Shown here piece after piece: positions 23,460-31,542 of a DNA stretch of 64,000 nt. The notes below the pieces were generated by a model. That model did no database searches. It saw only the letters and a list, made by a program, of their open reading frames with translations, and was not told the DNA's origin. The stretch comes from Methylohalomonas lacus (GTDB lineage Bacteria; Pseudomonadota; Gammaproteobacteria; Methylohalomonadales; Methylohalomonadaceae): NCBI RefSeq assembly GCF_024808875.1, contig NZ_JANUCT010000003.1, positions 124,001 through 188,000 of the forward strand, written 5' to 3'. How positions within the stretch are numbered: position 1 is the first letter of the stretch; each line of letters begins with the position of its first letter. A program made the translations under genes and the position numbers.

Positions 23460-25518
23460 TCCATTGACCGAAAAAGACGATCCCCGCGTCGCGTTGTATG
23501 AAGGATGTGAAGCCGAGCCGATTCATATTCCGGGTAGCATTCAGCCCCGGGGCGCACTGCTGGCAGTGGATCGGCACAGCGGCGAGATACTGCAGGTCAG
23601 CCTGAACACCGAACGGTACCTGGGATACCAGCCGGAGGGCCTGCTCGGCAAGGATATATCGTTCCTCATCGGGGCCGGGCCCAAGAAGCAGATCATGGAC
23701 AGGGACCTGGCGCCGGTCTATCCGAATCTGAACGAACCCGTTCTGGTCACCATAGCGGGAGAAGATAATCACTCCCATGAATTGATCATGATGCCACATT
23801 TAAACGACGGCGTCGTGATACTGGAATTTGAATTTTATAATGAACAGGAGGCAGCACCGCTTGCCGCCTATCATCGGCTGCTGGCAACACTCAATCGTAT
23901 CAGCCAATCCCGTTCCGAGGACGAACTGTTACAGCAGGCGGTCACAGAGGTTCAGGCGCTTACCGGATACGAACGCGTCATGTACTACCGGTTCAAGGAA
24001 GACGGTAGCGGTATCGTGACCCATGAGGCGCGTACGGACAGCAGCATAGGTTCCTATCTTGATCATCATTTCCCGGCTGCGGACATACCGGCCCGCGCGC
24101 GGGAACTGTATCGCCAGAATTCGCTGCGGTTCATTTTCGATCCCGAGGCCCGGGCCGTACCGATCCGGCCAGCGAACAACCCGCGTACCGGCAAGCCGCT
24201 GGATCTGACCTATGCTGTGTTTCGGAGCATCGCGCCTGTGCACATCGAGTATCTGCGCAATATGGGGGTAGGCGCGAGCCTGTCCCTTTCCATTGTGATT
24301 GATGATCATCTCGAGGGCCTGATCGCCTGCCACCATCGCTCGTCAAGTGCCGTTTCGCAATATCTCCGGGTTACCTGCCAGAGCGTTGCTGTCGCTGTAA
24401 CTTCGCACCTGTCTAAACTGCGTGCTTCCAGTACCAGTAGCTGGAACAACGAAATCAGGGAGTCGCTGGAGCCGTTTATCAATGAAATTATTAATGGCCA
24501 GCGATTGGTTACCGCTTTTCGACACCATATTGACACACTTATGTCGCTCATGGATGCGGACAGCGCTTTTCTGCAGTTCGGTAAAGAACAGGTGGCAGCG
24601 CCCAAGGCAGCGGAAAAGCAGCCATTCCCCGTCCAGTTAAGGGGTGTTTGCACAGGGCCACCTGTCTACGCATCGGATCGTCTGGGGGAATTGAGAAGTC
24701 TTCCCGGTGAACTGCGGGAATACCTGACAGGCGGGATCGTCATCGATTTGGACAACGGTGACTTTCTCTGTCTCGGACGGCGCGAATATCTGGATGACAT
24801 TGTCTGGGGCGGTGATCCGACCAAGCCGATGGTCAATGGTGACACTGAAAATCCTCGGCTCAGCCCCCGGTCCTCGTTTGCATCCTGGCGCGAGACGGTG
24901 CGCGGCAGAAGCAGGGCCTTTGGCGCCAGGGAGAAAACCATGGCAACCGCGCTGCGACATATCATGTTTGAGGCGAAGGCGCTGGAGTTCAGGCGCCTGG
25001 CAGAAGAGAAAATGCAACTCGAGGCCCGCACCGATTCGCTGACCGATCTGATCAACAGGAAGGAATTCTATCGTCGTGGCCAGGAAGAGATAGAGCGTGC
25101 ACGGCGTTACGGCCGGGAATTAGCGCTGGTATATTTCGATATCGATCATTTCAAGGTCGTTAATGATACGCATGGTCATGATGCCGGTGACCGGGTGCTC
25201 CGGCGGGTGGCCGATCTCTGCCGGGAACGGCTGCGTGTCAACGATATCTGTGCCCGGCTGGGTGGTGAGGAGTTTGTAATCCTGCTGCCGGAAACCCAAC
25301 TGCAGGCTGCCGTCCATCTGGCCGAATGCCTGCGCGAACAGTTCGAAAATGATAGTGTCAGTTACGACGATATAGAAATCCGTGTTACCAGCAGCTTCGG
25401 CGTTGCGGTGCTGGGCGCGGATCCCGATGAAACGCTGGAAACCGTACTCAAGCGTGCCGACACGGCGCTTTATCAGGCCAAGGCAGCGGGGCGTAACCGG
25501 GTGGTTAGCGACTTGTGA
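23452..25518 (+). CDS. bphP: Bacteriophytochrome with diguanylate cyclase output (PAS-GAF-PHY-GGDEF)
   Basis: The 688-residue photoreceptor has a PAS domain with the biliverdin-binding Cys19 (CEAEPIHIPGSIQPRGAL). It has a GAF domain with FPAADIPARARELYRQN and ACHHRSSSAVSQYLR, and a PHY domain whose tongue carries PRSSFASW. The C-terminal cyclase domain has GGEEF at 604-608 in LGGEEFVILLP, DIDHFKVVND for metal binding and an RxxD inhibitory site (RVND) five residues before it. It should make cyclic di-GMP in response to red/far-red light instead of using a histidine kinase. The ATG at 23452 overlaps the bphO stop; longer frames run inside bphO. Confidence 0.95.
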   Translation: MNNPLTEKDDPRVALYEGCEAEPIHIPGSIQPRGALLAVDRHSGEILQVSLNTERYLGYQPEGLLGKDISFLIGAGPKKQIMDRDLAPVYPNLNEPVLVTIAGEDNHSHELIMMPHLNDGVVILEFEFYNEQEAAPLAAYHRLLATLNRISQSRSEDELLQQAVTEVQALTGYERVMYYRFKEDGSGIVTHEARTDSSIGSYLDHHFPAADIPARARELYRQNSLRFIFDPEARAVPIRPANNPRTGKPLDLTYAVFRSIAPVHIEYLRNMGVGASLSLSIVIDDHLEGLIACHHRSSSAVSQYLRVTCQSVAVAVTSHLSKLRASSTSSWNNEIRESLEPFINEIINGQRLVTAFRHHIDTLMSLMDADSAFLQFGKEQVAAPKAAEKQPFPVQLRGVCTGPPVYASDRLGELRSLPGELREYLTGGIVIDLDNGDFLCLGRREYLDDIVWGGDPTKPMVNGDTENPRLSPRSSFASWRETVRGRSRAFGAREKTMATALRHIMFEAKALEFRRLAEEKMQLEARTDSLTDLINRKEFYRRGQEEIERARRYGRELALVYFDIDHFKVVNDTHGHDAGDRVLRRVADLCRERLRVNDICARLGGEEFVILLPETQLQAAVHLAECLREQFENDSVSYDDIEIRVTSSFGVAVLGADPDETLETVLKRADTALYQAKAAGRNRVVSDL

Positions 25519-25556
25519 CTGGTAAACCTGCCAATTACCAATTACCAGTCACAAGT
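25511..25556. terminator. 15-bp perfect inverted repeat between bphP and moaC
   Basis: ACTTGTGACTGGTAA (25511-25525) and its exact complement (25542-25556) flank a 16-bp loop that contains ACCTGCCAATTACC. It overlaps the bphP stop and ends 8 bp before the moaC stop of the convergent gene. It can serve as a two-way transcription end, although no T-run follows. It belongs to the GGTGATTGG spacer family and resembles 22319-22374. Confidence 0.6.
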
Positions 25557-25563
25557 CACTAAA

Positions 25564-26061
25564 TTACGGCTGCCCGTCCGCCGTCCAGTGACCGGAGCGG
25601 CCGCCGGACTTTTCCAGCAGGCGGACGGCGTCGATCTGCATGCCGCGGTCGACCGCCTTGCACATGTCGTAAATGGTCAGCAGGGCGATCTGTACCGCGG
25701 TCAGCGCCTCCATTTCCACCCCGGTCTGATCGCGTGTCTCGGTGCGCGCCTGGCAGCTGACCCAGTGGTTGGTGTGGTCCGGCGAGAGCTCGACGCTGAC
25801 GTGCGTCAGCGCCAGCGGATGACACAGTGGCACGAGTTCTGCAGTCTTTTTCGCAGCCATGATGCCGGCGATGCGGGCAACCGCCAGCACATCGCCCTTG
25901 GCATGTGTGCCCTCGGCAATCATGTTCAGCGTTTCGGCCTGCATGTGAATGCGGCCGCTGGCGATGGCTATGCGCTGCGTCAGGGCCTTGTCGCCGACGT
26001 CGACCATATGCGCCTCGCCGGCGCTGTTGAGATGGCTTAAGTGTCTGGAATCGTTGGACAT
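25564..26061 (-). CDS. moaC: Cyclic pyranopterin monophosphate synthase
   Basis: The 165-residue enzyme completes the first step of molybdenum cofactor synthesis, converting the MoaA product 3',8-cyclo-GTP to cyclic pyranopterin monophosphate. It has the family signatures [43 protein letters not shown] and [25 protein letters not shown], and ends in [12 protein letters not shown]. It is divergent from moaDE with 115 bp between. A broken copy of its 3' end lies at 22376-22424. Confidence 0.96.
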   Translation of the reverse strand: MSNDSRHLSHLNSAGEAHMVDVGDKALTQRIAIASGRIHMQAETLNMIAEGTHAKGDVLAVARIAGIMAAKKTAELVPLCHPLALTHVSVELSPDHTNHWVSCQARTETRDQTGVEMEALTAVQIALLTIYDMCKAVDRGMQIDAVRLLEKSGGRSGHWTADGQP

Positions 26062-26176
26062 GAGCGTTCGGTCACAGGTTTGTCAGGGCGTATTATGCGC
26101 CAAAGCGCCGGCCCACAATAGGGCCGGGCGACGATGTTAGAATGGCCGGGATAAAACGAATTCAACGGATTGCTGC

Positions 26177-26410
26177 ATGAGCATACAGGTTAAATTTTTC
26201 GCCAGTTTGCGCGATGAGCTGGGCCGCGACAGCGCCGAGATCGAGGACGCCGGTGATATGAAAGTGGTCGATATCTGGCAGCAGGTTGCAGGTAATCAAC
26301 CATTCTCGGGCAATATTCTGGCGGCGGTGAACATGGAATACGCGCAGGCCGACAGTCCGGTGCGTGACGGCGACGAGGTGGCGTTCTTCCCGCCGGTAAC
26401 CGGAGGCTAG
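26177..26410 (+). CDS. moaD: Molybdopterin synthase sulfur-carrier subunit
   Basis: The 77-residue ubiquitin-fold protein ends in FFPPVTGG. Its C-terminal glycine thiocarboxylate donates sulfur to MoaE for the dithiolene of molybdopterin. It starts with IQVKFFASLRDELG, typical of MoaD. The moaE start follows one base after the stop, and its Shine-Dalgarno GGAGG lies in the moaD 3' end. A second MoaD-like protein is encoded at 1220-1477. Confidence 0.93.
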   Translation: MSIQVKFFASLRDELGRDSAEIEDAGDMKVVDIWQQVAGNQPFSGNILAAVNMEYAQADSPVRDGDEVAFFPPVTGG

Positions 26411-26411
26411 C

Positions 26412-26849
26412 ATGATCGAGATCATCGACAGCCCGTTCGATCCGCACGCGCGACTGGCCGATTACCAGCGTTCGCTGCAAAGCGTCGGCGGTTACGGTGC
26501 CGAAGCCAGCTTCACCGGCTATATGCGTGACCATAACGATGGCGAACGCGTCACCGGCATGCACCTGGAATACTATCCGGGCATGACCGAACGGCATCTG
26601 CAGTCGATCGCCGATGAAGCGGCTCGCCGCTGGGAACTGCTGGAAGTGCTGATCCTGCATCGCGTCGGCGACATCGCAGTCGGTGAAGCGATCGTCCTGG
26701 TGGCCGCCTGGTCGGCGCATCGCGCCGACGCTTTCGAGGCCTGCCGTTTCATGATGGAAGATCTGAAATCGCGGGCGCCGTTCTGGAAGAAGGAACAGCT
26801 CGACCCCGGCGAACGCTGGGTGCAGGGCAACACGCCCGGCTACAAATAG
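26412..26849 (+). CDS. moaE: Molybdopterin synthase catalytic subunit
   Basis: The 145-residue protein converts cyclic pyranopterin monophosphate to molybdopterin with MoaD. It shows GAEASFTGYMRDHNDGERVTGMHLEYYPGMTERHL, the RVGDIAVGEAIVLVA block and the C-terminal FWKKEQLDPGERWV that holds active-site lysines. It is translationally coupled to moaD and followed 61 bp later by pqqB in the same direction. Confidence 0.95.
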   Translation: MIEIIDSPFDPHARLADYQRSLQSVGGYGAEASFTGYMRDHNDGERVTGMHLEYYPGMTERHLQSIADEAARRWELLEVLILHRVGDIAVGEAIVLVAAWSAHRADAFEACRFMMEDLKSRAPFWKKEQLDPGERWVQGNTPGYK

Positions 26850-26910
26850 CCATAATTTCGCGCCGTGATTGGCGCGGGCAAGACAATGTAATTGAAGGAG
26901 TGTGAGGCTT

Positions 26911-27843
26911 ATGAAAATCTGTGTACTGGGCGCCGGCGCCGGCGGCGGCTTTCCGCAATGGAACTGCAACCATCCGAACAGCCGCCGCGCGCGGCAGAAC
27001 GATCCGGCGGCGAAACAGCGCACGCAGTCGTCGATCGCGGTCAGCGCCGATGGCGATGACTGGTTCCTGTTCAATGCCTCGCCCGATTTGCGCAAGCAGA
27101 TCACCGACAACGAGATACTGCATCCGAAAAAGGATCTGCGTCACAGCCCGATCCAGGGCGTGGTCCTGACCAACGCCGACGTCGATCACGTTGCCGGCCT
27201 GTTGAACCTGCGCGAGTCACAGCCGCTGCGCGTCTACGGTACCCAGCGGGTACTCGACGTTCTGAAGGCCAATACCATCTTCAATGTGCTCAATCCGAAA
27301 TTCGTCAGCCGTGAGGTGATGAAACTGGATCAGCCGCTGGATCTGCAGAAAGCCGATGGCAGTCGTGCCGGTATCACCGTGATCCCGTTCGCCGTGCCCG
27401 GCAAGGTGGCGCTGTGGCTCGAGGACGAGAGCAAGGGCGATGACAATTTCGGCTCGGTGGAGGAAGACACCATTGCGCTGGAGGTCAAGGACGCCAGTGG
27501 CGAAACGCGTTTCTTCTACGTGCCGGCCTGCGCGAAGATGACGCCGGAACTGGCGGAGCGCTTGCGCGGTGCCGACCTGGTCTTCTTCGACGGCACGCTG
27601 TGGACCGATGACGAGATGATCCGCGACGGCGTCGGCGTGAAAACCGCCAAGCGCATGGGTCATATGAGCAATGCGGATGCGGACGGCAGCATCGCCGCGC
27701 TGAAGGATCTCGACATCAAGCGCAAGATCTTCATCCATATCAACACCACTAACCCGATCCTGCTCGACGACAGCGACGAGCGTCGCCAGGTGGAAGCGGC
27801 GGGCTGGGAAGTGTCCTACGACGGCATGCAGATCGAGGTCTGA
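26911..27843 (+). CDS. pqqB: PQQ biosynthesis protein B (metallo-beta-lactamase fold)
   Basis: The 310-residue protein has the PqqB opening KICVLGAGAGGGFPQWNCNHPNS, the altered metal motif NADVDHVAGLLNLR and a C-terminal KRKIFIHINTTNPIL. PqqB is an iron-dependent hydroxylase acting on the cross-linked Glu-Tyr product before PqqC. The ATG at 26911 is chosen because AAGGAG lies 10 bp upstream; a GTG nine bases earlier is too close to that site. It is far from pqqACDE (about 8.7 kb) and follows moaD-moaE in the same orientation, so PQQ and Moco synthesis may share a transcript. Confidence 0.94.
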   Translation: MKICVLGAGAGGGFPQWNCNHPNSRRARQNDPAAKQRTQSSIAVSADGDDWFLFNASPDLRKQITDNEILHPKKDLRHSPIQGVVLTNADVDHVAGLLNLRESQPLRVYGTQRVLDVLKANTIFNVLNPKFVSREVMKLDQPLDLQKADGSRAGITVIPFAVPGKVALWLEDESKGDDNFGSVEEDTIALEVKDASGETRFFYVPACAKMTPELAERLRGADLVFFDGTLWTDDEMIRDGVGVKTAKRMGHMSNADADGSIAALKDLDIKRKIFIHINTTNPILLDDSDERRQVEAAGWEVSYDGMQIEV

Positions 27844-27844
27844 A

Positions 27845-29122
27845 CTAGACCAGTCCGTGAAACGGCTGCACGTCGACCCAGTCGCCGGGTTCGATGCCGC
27901 TGGCCTCGACGGGCAGCAGGATGAAGCAGTTGGCGTGTGACATGGAAGTCAGGATGCCGGAGCCCTGGGCGCCGGTCTTGTGCACGTTCAGCTCGCCGTC
28001 GTCACCCTGTGACAGGATGCCGCGCTGGAATTCGAATCGCCCGGGCCGCTTTTTCAGGCCCGACTGGCAACGCGCCCGCACGGTTATCGGGTCGGTGACG
28101 GCTTCGCCCATGAGCTTGCGCAGCGCCGGCTGCACGAACTGGTAGAAGGTGACCATGACCGAAACCGGGTTGCCGGGCAGGCCGAAGAACACGCAGTCAC
28201 TGATGCGGCCGAAGGCCAGCGGCCGGCCCGGCTTCATTGCCACCTTCCAGAAACCGACCTCACCCAGCGCCTCGAGCGTGGTCTTGACGTAGTCGGCCTC
28301 GCCCACGGAGACGCCGCCGGAGGTGATCAGCACGTCGGCGCAGTCGGCCGCCTCGCGAAACGCGGTGTCAGTGGCTTCCGGCGTGTCGCGGACCACGCCC
28401 ATGTCGATCAGCTCGCAGCCCAGCCGCTCCAGCATGCCGAAGAGGGTGTAGCGGTTGCTGTCGTAGATCATGCCCGGTTCCAGCGGCTCGCCGATCGAGC
28501 GCAGCTCGTCGCCGGTCGAGAAGAAGGCCACGCGCAGGCGCCGCCGCACCGTGATCTCGCCCAGCCCCAGTGACGCCAGCAGACCGAGCTCGGCCGGCTG
28601 CAGGCGTGTGCCGGCAGCCATCACCCGGGCGCCTTTGGCAATGTCCTCGCCGGCGGCGCGAACGTTGTCACCGCTGCGTGTGCTGTTGTCGATGATCAGC
28701 GTGTCGTCGCGGCGCTCGGCGCGTTCCTGGATGACCACCGTGTCGGCGCCGTCAGGCAGTATCGCGCCGGTGAATATGCGCACGCATTCACCGGGCTGCA
28801 GTGCCTGCGGGTAGGGCCGGCCGGCCCAGGCGGTGCCGGCGATGCACAGTTCGCGGTTGCCGTCGGCGGGCAGATCGCTGCCGGCCAGGGCGTAGCCGTC
28901 CATGGCCGAGTTGGTGCCATGCGGCACTGCCACCGGCGAGTGGATGTCCTGCGCCAGTATGCGGCCCAGCGCTGAGCGCAGCGCGACCTGCTCGTAGCCG
29001 CGCAGTGGTTGCAGGTTGTCGAGGATGCGCGCGCGTGCCGCCTCGACCGGCAGTGATTCGGAATCGTAATCGTCCTGGCAGCTGGGATCGTGATCGGGCC
29101 GGGTTTTCGGGGCTTCAGACAT
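27845..29122 (-). CDS. moeA: Molybdopterin molybdenumtransferase
   Basis: The 425-residue enzyme inserts molybdate into adenylylated molybdopterin. It shows the four-domain MoeA pattern: ALGRILAQDIHSPVAVPHGTNSAMDGYAL near the N-terminus, PGECVRIFTGAILPDGADTVVIQE, the MPT-binding SGGVSVGEADYVK and GLPGNPVSVMVTFYQFV. It ends with a beta-barrel domain. It converges on pqqB with one base between the stop codons. The mobB gene lies 46 bp upstream on the same strand, so moeA is the last gene of a mobA-mobB-moeA operon. Confidence 0.95.
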   Translation of the reverse strand: MSEAPKTRPDHDPSCQDDYDSESLPVEAARARILDNLQPLRGYEQVALRSALGRILAQDIHSPVAVPHGTNSAMDGYALAGSDLPADGNRELCIAGTAWAGRPYPQALQPGECVRIFTGAILPDGADTVVIQERAERRDDTLIIDNSTRSGDNVRAAGEDIAKGARVMAAGTRLQPAELGLLASLGLGEITVRRRLRVAFFSTGDELRSIGEPLEPGMIYDSNRYTLFGMLERLGCELIDMGVVRDTPEATDTAFREAADCADVLITSGGVSVGEADYVKTTLEALGEVGFWKVAMKPGRPLAFGRISDCVFFGLPGNPVSVMVTFYQFVQPALRKLMGEAVTDPITVRARCQSGLKKRPGRFEFQRGILSQGDDGELNVHKTGAQGSGILTSMSHANCFILLPVEASGIEPGDWVDVQPFHGLV

Positions 29123-29168
29123 GGTTTTTATACGGCATTAAGTATAAGTTTTAATTCATTGAAATTAA

Positions 29169-29738
29169 TCAATTATTATTAACGGTTTCGTTCACTGTTA
29201 CGTGTGCACTGGCGGCCGTCAGGAAGCGCTCGATAATGAATTCGCCGATGGCCCGCGGATCGTTGATATCGAGCTGGACGCGATCGACCGCCAGAGGCGC
29301 CGGCGCGTCGTGGGCGACGGCAATAATGCTTGCATCATTCTGGCACAGCAGCGGTTTGCCCAGCGATGGCCGGTGCAGTTCGATCTTTGGGATGGCGTAG
29401 GGCTTGAAGCCCTCGACCAGCACCAGGTCGAGGCGGCTCTGGTCGAGCCGGTCGAGGTAGTCCTGCAGGCTGCTGCCATGGTCTTCATCCGGCGTCTCGC
29501 AGATCAGCGCCCAGCGCTGGCGCGAACCGATCAGCATCTGGCTGGCGCCGGCATGGCGCAGTTCGAAACTGTCCTTGCCCGGATGGTCGATCTCGAAGCT
29601 GTGATGGGCGTGCTTGATGACGCCGATCCGCAGGCCGCGCTCGCGCAGCAGCGCCAGCATGGCCACCAGCAGGGTGGTCTTGCCGGTGCCGCTGTAGGCA
29701 GCGAAACCGACCACCGGTACTTGCGCCTGCAGCGTCAT
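29169..29738 (-). CDS. mobB: Molybdopterin-guanine dinucleotide biosynthesis adapter protein
   Basis: The 189-residue P-loop protein has GFAAYSGTGKTTLLVAMLALL (Walker A) and IGVIKHAHHSFEIDHPGKDSF, both typical of MobB. It binds GTP and assists MobA in making the guanine dinucleotide form of Moco, used by formate dehydrogenases of the DMSO-reductase family. Its ATG overlaps the mobA stop by 4 bp. The C-terminal 15 residues are extra. Confidence 0.93.
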   Translation of the reverse strand: MTLQAQVPVVGFAAYSGTGKTTLLVAMLALLRERGLRIGVIKHAHHSFEIDHPGKDSFELRHAGASQMLIGSRQRWALICETPDEDHGSSLQDYLDRLDQSRLDLVLVEGFKPYAIPKIELHRPSLGKPLLCQNDASIIAVAHDAPAPLAVDRVQLDINDPRAIGEFIIERFLTAASAHVTVNETVNNN

Positions 29739-30346
29739 GGCGACGCTGCCTGCAGGCGGTCAGCCAGCGCGCTGGCGTCATCGGCGCTGTTGATGTTCAG
29801 GAATGCTTCGGGCCGGTCGCTGAAATCGACCGTGGCCATGCGGTGCTGCGCGTACCACTGATCGATCTTGCGACCGTCATTGGCGAGGAAGGCGTTCAGC
29901 GACGGCAGCAGCTCGCGTGACAGCAGGGCAAACACCGGCTGCAGGCGCTCGCCGTTGTGTGCCACGGCCAGTTCCGCCTGTTGCGCCTGCAGATCGCGCT
30001 GCAGCCGCGCGACGAGGTCCGGCGGCAGCAGCGGCGAGTCGCAGGGACAGGTCGCCAGGTAGTCGGTCGTGCAGGCCTCGAGGCCGGACGCCATGCCGGC
30101 CAGCGGGCCGCAGTAGCCGCCGAGCTTGTCGGCGATGACCGGGTGGCCGTACGCGCGGTAGGTGGCGTGACTGCGGTTGGCGTTGATCAGCAGCGCCGCT
30201 GTTTGCGGCCGCAGCCCGTCCAGCACCCATTCAATCATCGGCCGCCCGGCCACTTGCGCGAGACCCTTGTCGATACCGCCCATACGCCGCGCCCTACCAC
30301 CGGCCAGCACCAGGCCGGTCACATTATCTTGAATCAATTCAGCCAT
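29735..30346 (-). CDS. mobA: Molybdenum cofactor guanylyltransferase
   Basis: The 203-residue nucleotidyltransferase joins GMP to molybdopterin. It has the signature VLAGGRARRMGGIDKGLAQVAGRPMIEWVL and the metal-binding CPCDSPLLPPDL. It is the first gene of the mobA-mobB-moeA operon and is divergent from the DUF6494 gene. Its presence with fdhD suggests a bis-MGD formate dehydrogenase elsewhere in the genome. Confidence 0.95.
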   Translation of the reverse strand: MAELIQDNVTGLVLAGGRARRMGGIDKGLAQVAGRPMIEWVLDGLRPQTAALLINANRSHATYRAYGHPVIADKLGGYCGPLAGMASGLEACTTDYLATCPCDSPLLPPDLVARLQRDLQAQQAELAVAHNGERLQPVFALLSRELLPSLNAFLANDGRKIDQWYAQHRMATVDFSDRPEAFLNINSADDASALADRLQAASP

Positions 30347-30459
30347 TGTTTTTAATAAGTTATAGTAATAATTTAATCTGAATTATTTACTATGTTCAGG
30401 GTCTATTCTGGATACATTATCGCATGACCTGCGGGTCATGGAGTTACCGGGAGTCAGTC

Positions 30460-30666
30460 ATGAACGAAGAAACCTTTAACATGGGCGTACGTAAGCTGCT
30501 GAAGAAGGTCGGCGTGACCGCGCAGCGGGAAATCGAAAAGGCGGTCGACGAAGGCATCGAATCCGGCCAGCTGCAGGGTAACGAAACGCTGCGGGCCCGG
30601 GTCACGGTCCACATCGACGGCCTGGACCTGGATCACGTTATCGAGGGCGACATTCCGCTGGAATGA
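30460..30666 (+). CDS. DUF6494 family small protein
   Basis: The 68-residue soluble protein (MNEETFNMGVRKLLKKVGVTAQREIEKAVDEGI...) resembles the short proteins collected as DUF6494. The first half is helical and basic-acidic; the second half (RARVTVHIDGLDLDHVIEGDIPLE) is likely two beta strands. A Shine-Dalgarno CGGGAG precedes ATG 30460. It stands alone between mobA (divergent) and fdhD (convergent, 8 bp away), which links it by place to molybdoenzyme maturation, but no function is known. Confidence 0.75.
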   Translation: MNEETFNMGVRKLLKKVGVTAQREIEKAVDEGIESGQLQGNETLRARVTVHIDGLDLDHVIEGDIPLE

Positions 30667-30674
30667 CGCCCGGC

Positions 30675-31541
30675 TCAGCCGGCGTGCAGGCGCTTGGGCG
30701 GCCGCTCGCCGGCCTTGGCCGGCAGTTCGGCGTCGAGCTCGACATGCTCGAAACCGTTGTAGACCAGAAAATGCTTGCCCTTGGCGCGCGACAGCAGGGT
30801 CACGCCGAGATCCTGCGCCAGTTTCAGGCCCATGGCGGTGATGCCGGAGCGTGACAGCAGCACCGGGATATTCATCTGCGCGACCTTGATGATCATCTCC
30901 GAGGTCAGCCGGCCAGTGGTATAGAAGATCTTGTCGTCGCCGCCGATGTCCTCGATCCACATGCGCCCGGCGATGGAGTCGACGGCGTTGTGGCGGCCGA
31001 CATCCTCGACGAAGCTGAGGATTTCGCTGTCCTTGCACAGCGCGCAGCCGTGTACGGCACCGGCCGAGCGATACACCTCGTTATATTCGTTCAGGTTCTT
31101 GAGCAGGCCGTAGATGGTCGACTGTTTCAGCGGTACCGGCGTGATGGTGATGTCGTAGAGCTGCTCCATGATGTCGCCGAATACCGTGCCCTGGCCGCAT
31201 CCGGTAGTGACGGTGCGCTTGCCCAGTTTCTCTTCCCAGTCGCCGGTGCCGTGCCGTGTGACCACCGCGGCGGCGCCGACATCCCAGTCAACCTGCACTG
31301 AAACTATCTCTTCCAGATCCTTGATAAGCCCCTGGTTTTTCAGGTAGCCAATAACGAGGAATTCGGGCTCGCGGCCGAGCGTCATGAGCGTGACGATCTC
31401 GTAGCGGTCGACGTAGATCGTCAGCGGTCGCTCGTCGGCAATGTGCAGTTCGCGTGGCTCACCGTACTCATCAAAGGCGGTGACGGGCTGGGTGGGCGGC
31501 AGCCCGGCGTGACTCATGTCCGGGCGGTAGCGGGCGTTCAT
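30675..31541 (-). CDS. fdhD: Formate dehydrogenase accessory sulfurtransferase
   Basis: The 288-residue protein moves sulfur from cysteine desulfurase to the bis-MGD cofactor of formate dehydrogenase, which needs it for activity. The catalytic cysteines are C166 and C169 in HGCALCKDSE, followed by the family block EDVGRHNAVDSIAGRMW. An N-terminal RPLTIYVDRYEIVTLMTLGREPEFLVIGYL and C-terminal SRSGITAMGLKLAQDLGVTLLSRAKG match. The gene starts one base after the moaA stop, so the two form an operon. No formate dehydrogenase subunit is in the window. Confidence 0.95.
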   Translation of the reverse strand: MNARYRPDMSHAGLPPTQPVTAFDEYGEPRELHIADERPLTIYVDRYEIVTLMTLGREPEFLVIGYLKNQGLIKDLEEIVSVQVDWDVGAAAVVTRHGTGDWEEKLGKRTVTTGCGQGTVFGDIMEQLYDITITPVPLKQSTIYGLLKNLNEYNEVYRSAGAVHGCALCKDSEILSFVEDVGRHNAVDSIAGRMWIEDIGGDDKIFYTTGRLTSEMIIKVAQMNIPVLLSRSGITAMGLKLAQDLGVTLLSRAKGKHFLVYNGFEHVELDAELPAKAGERPPKRLHAG

Positions 31542-31542
31542 G

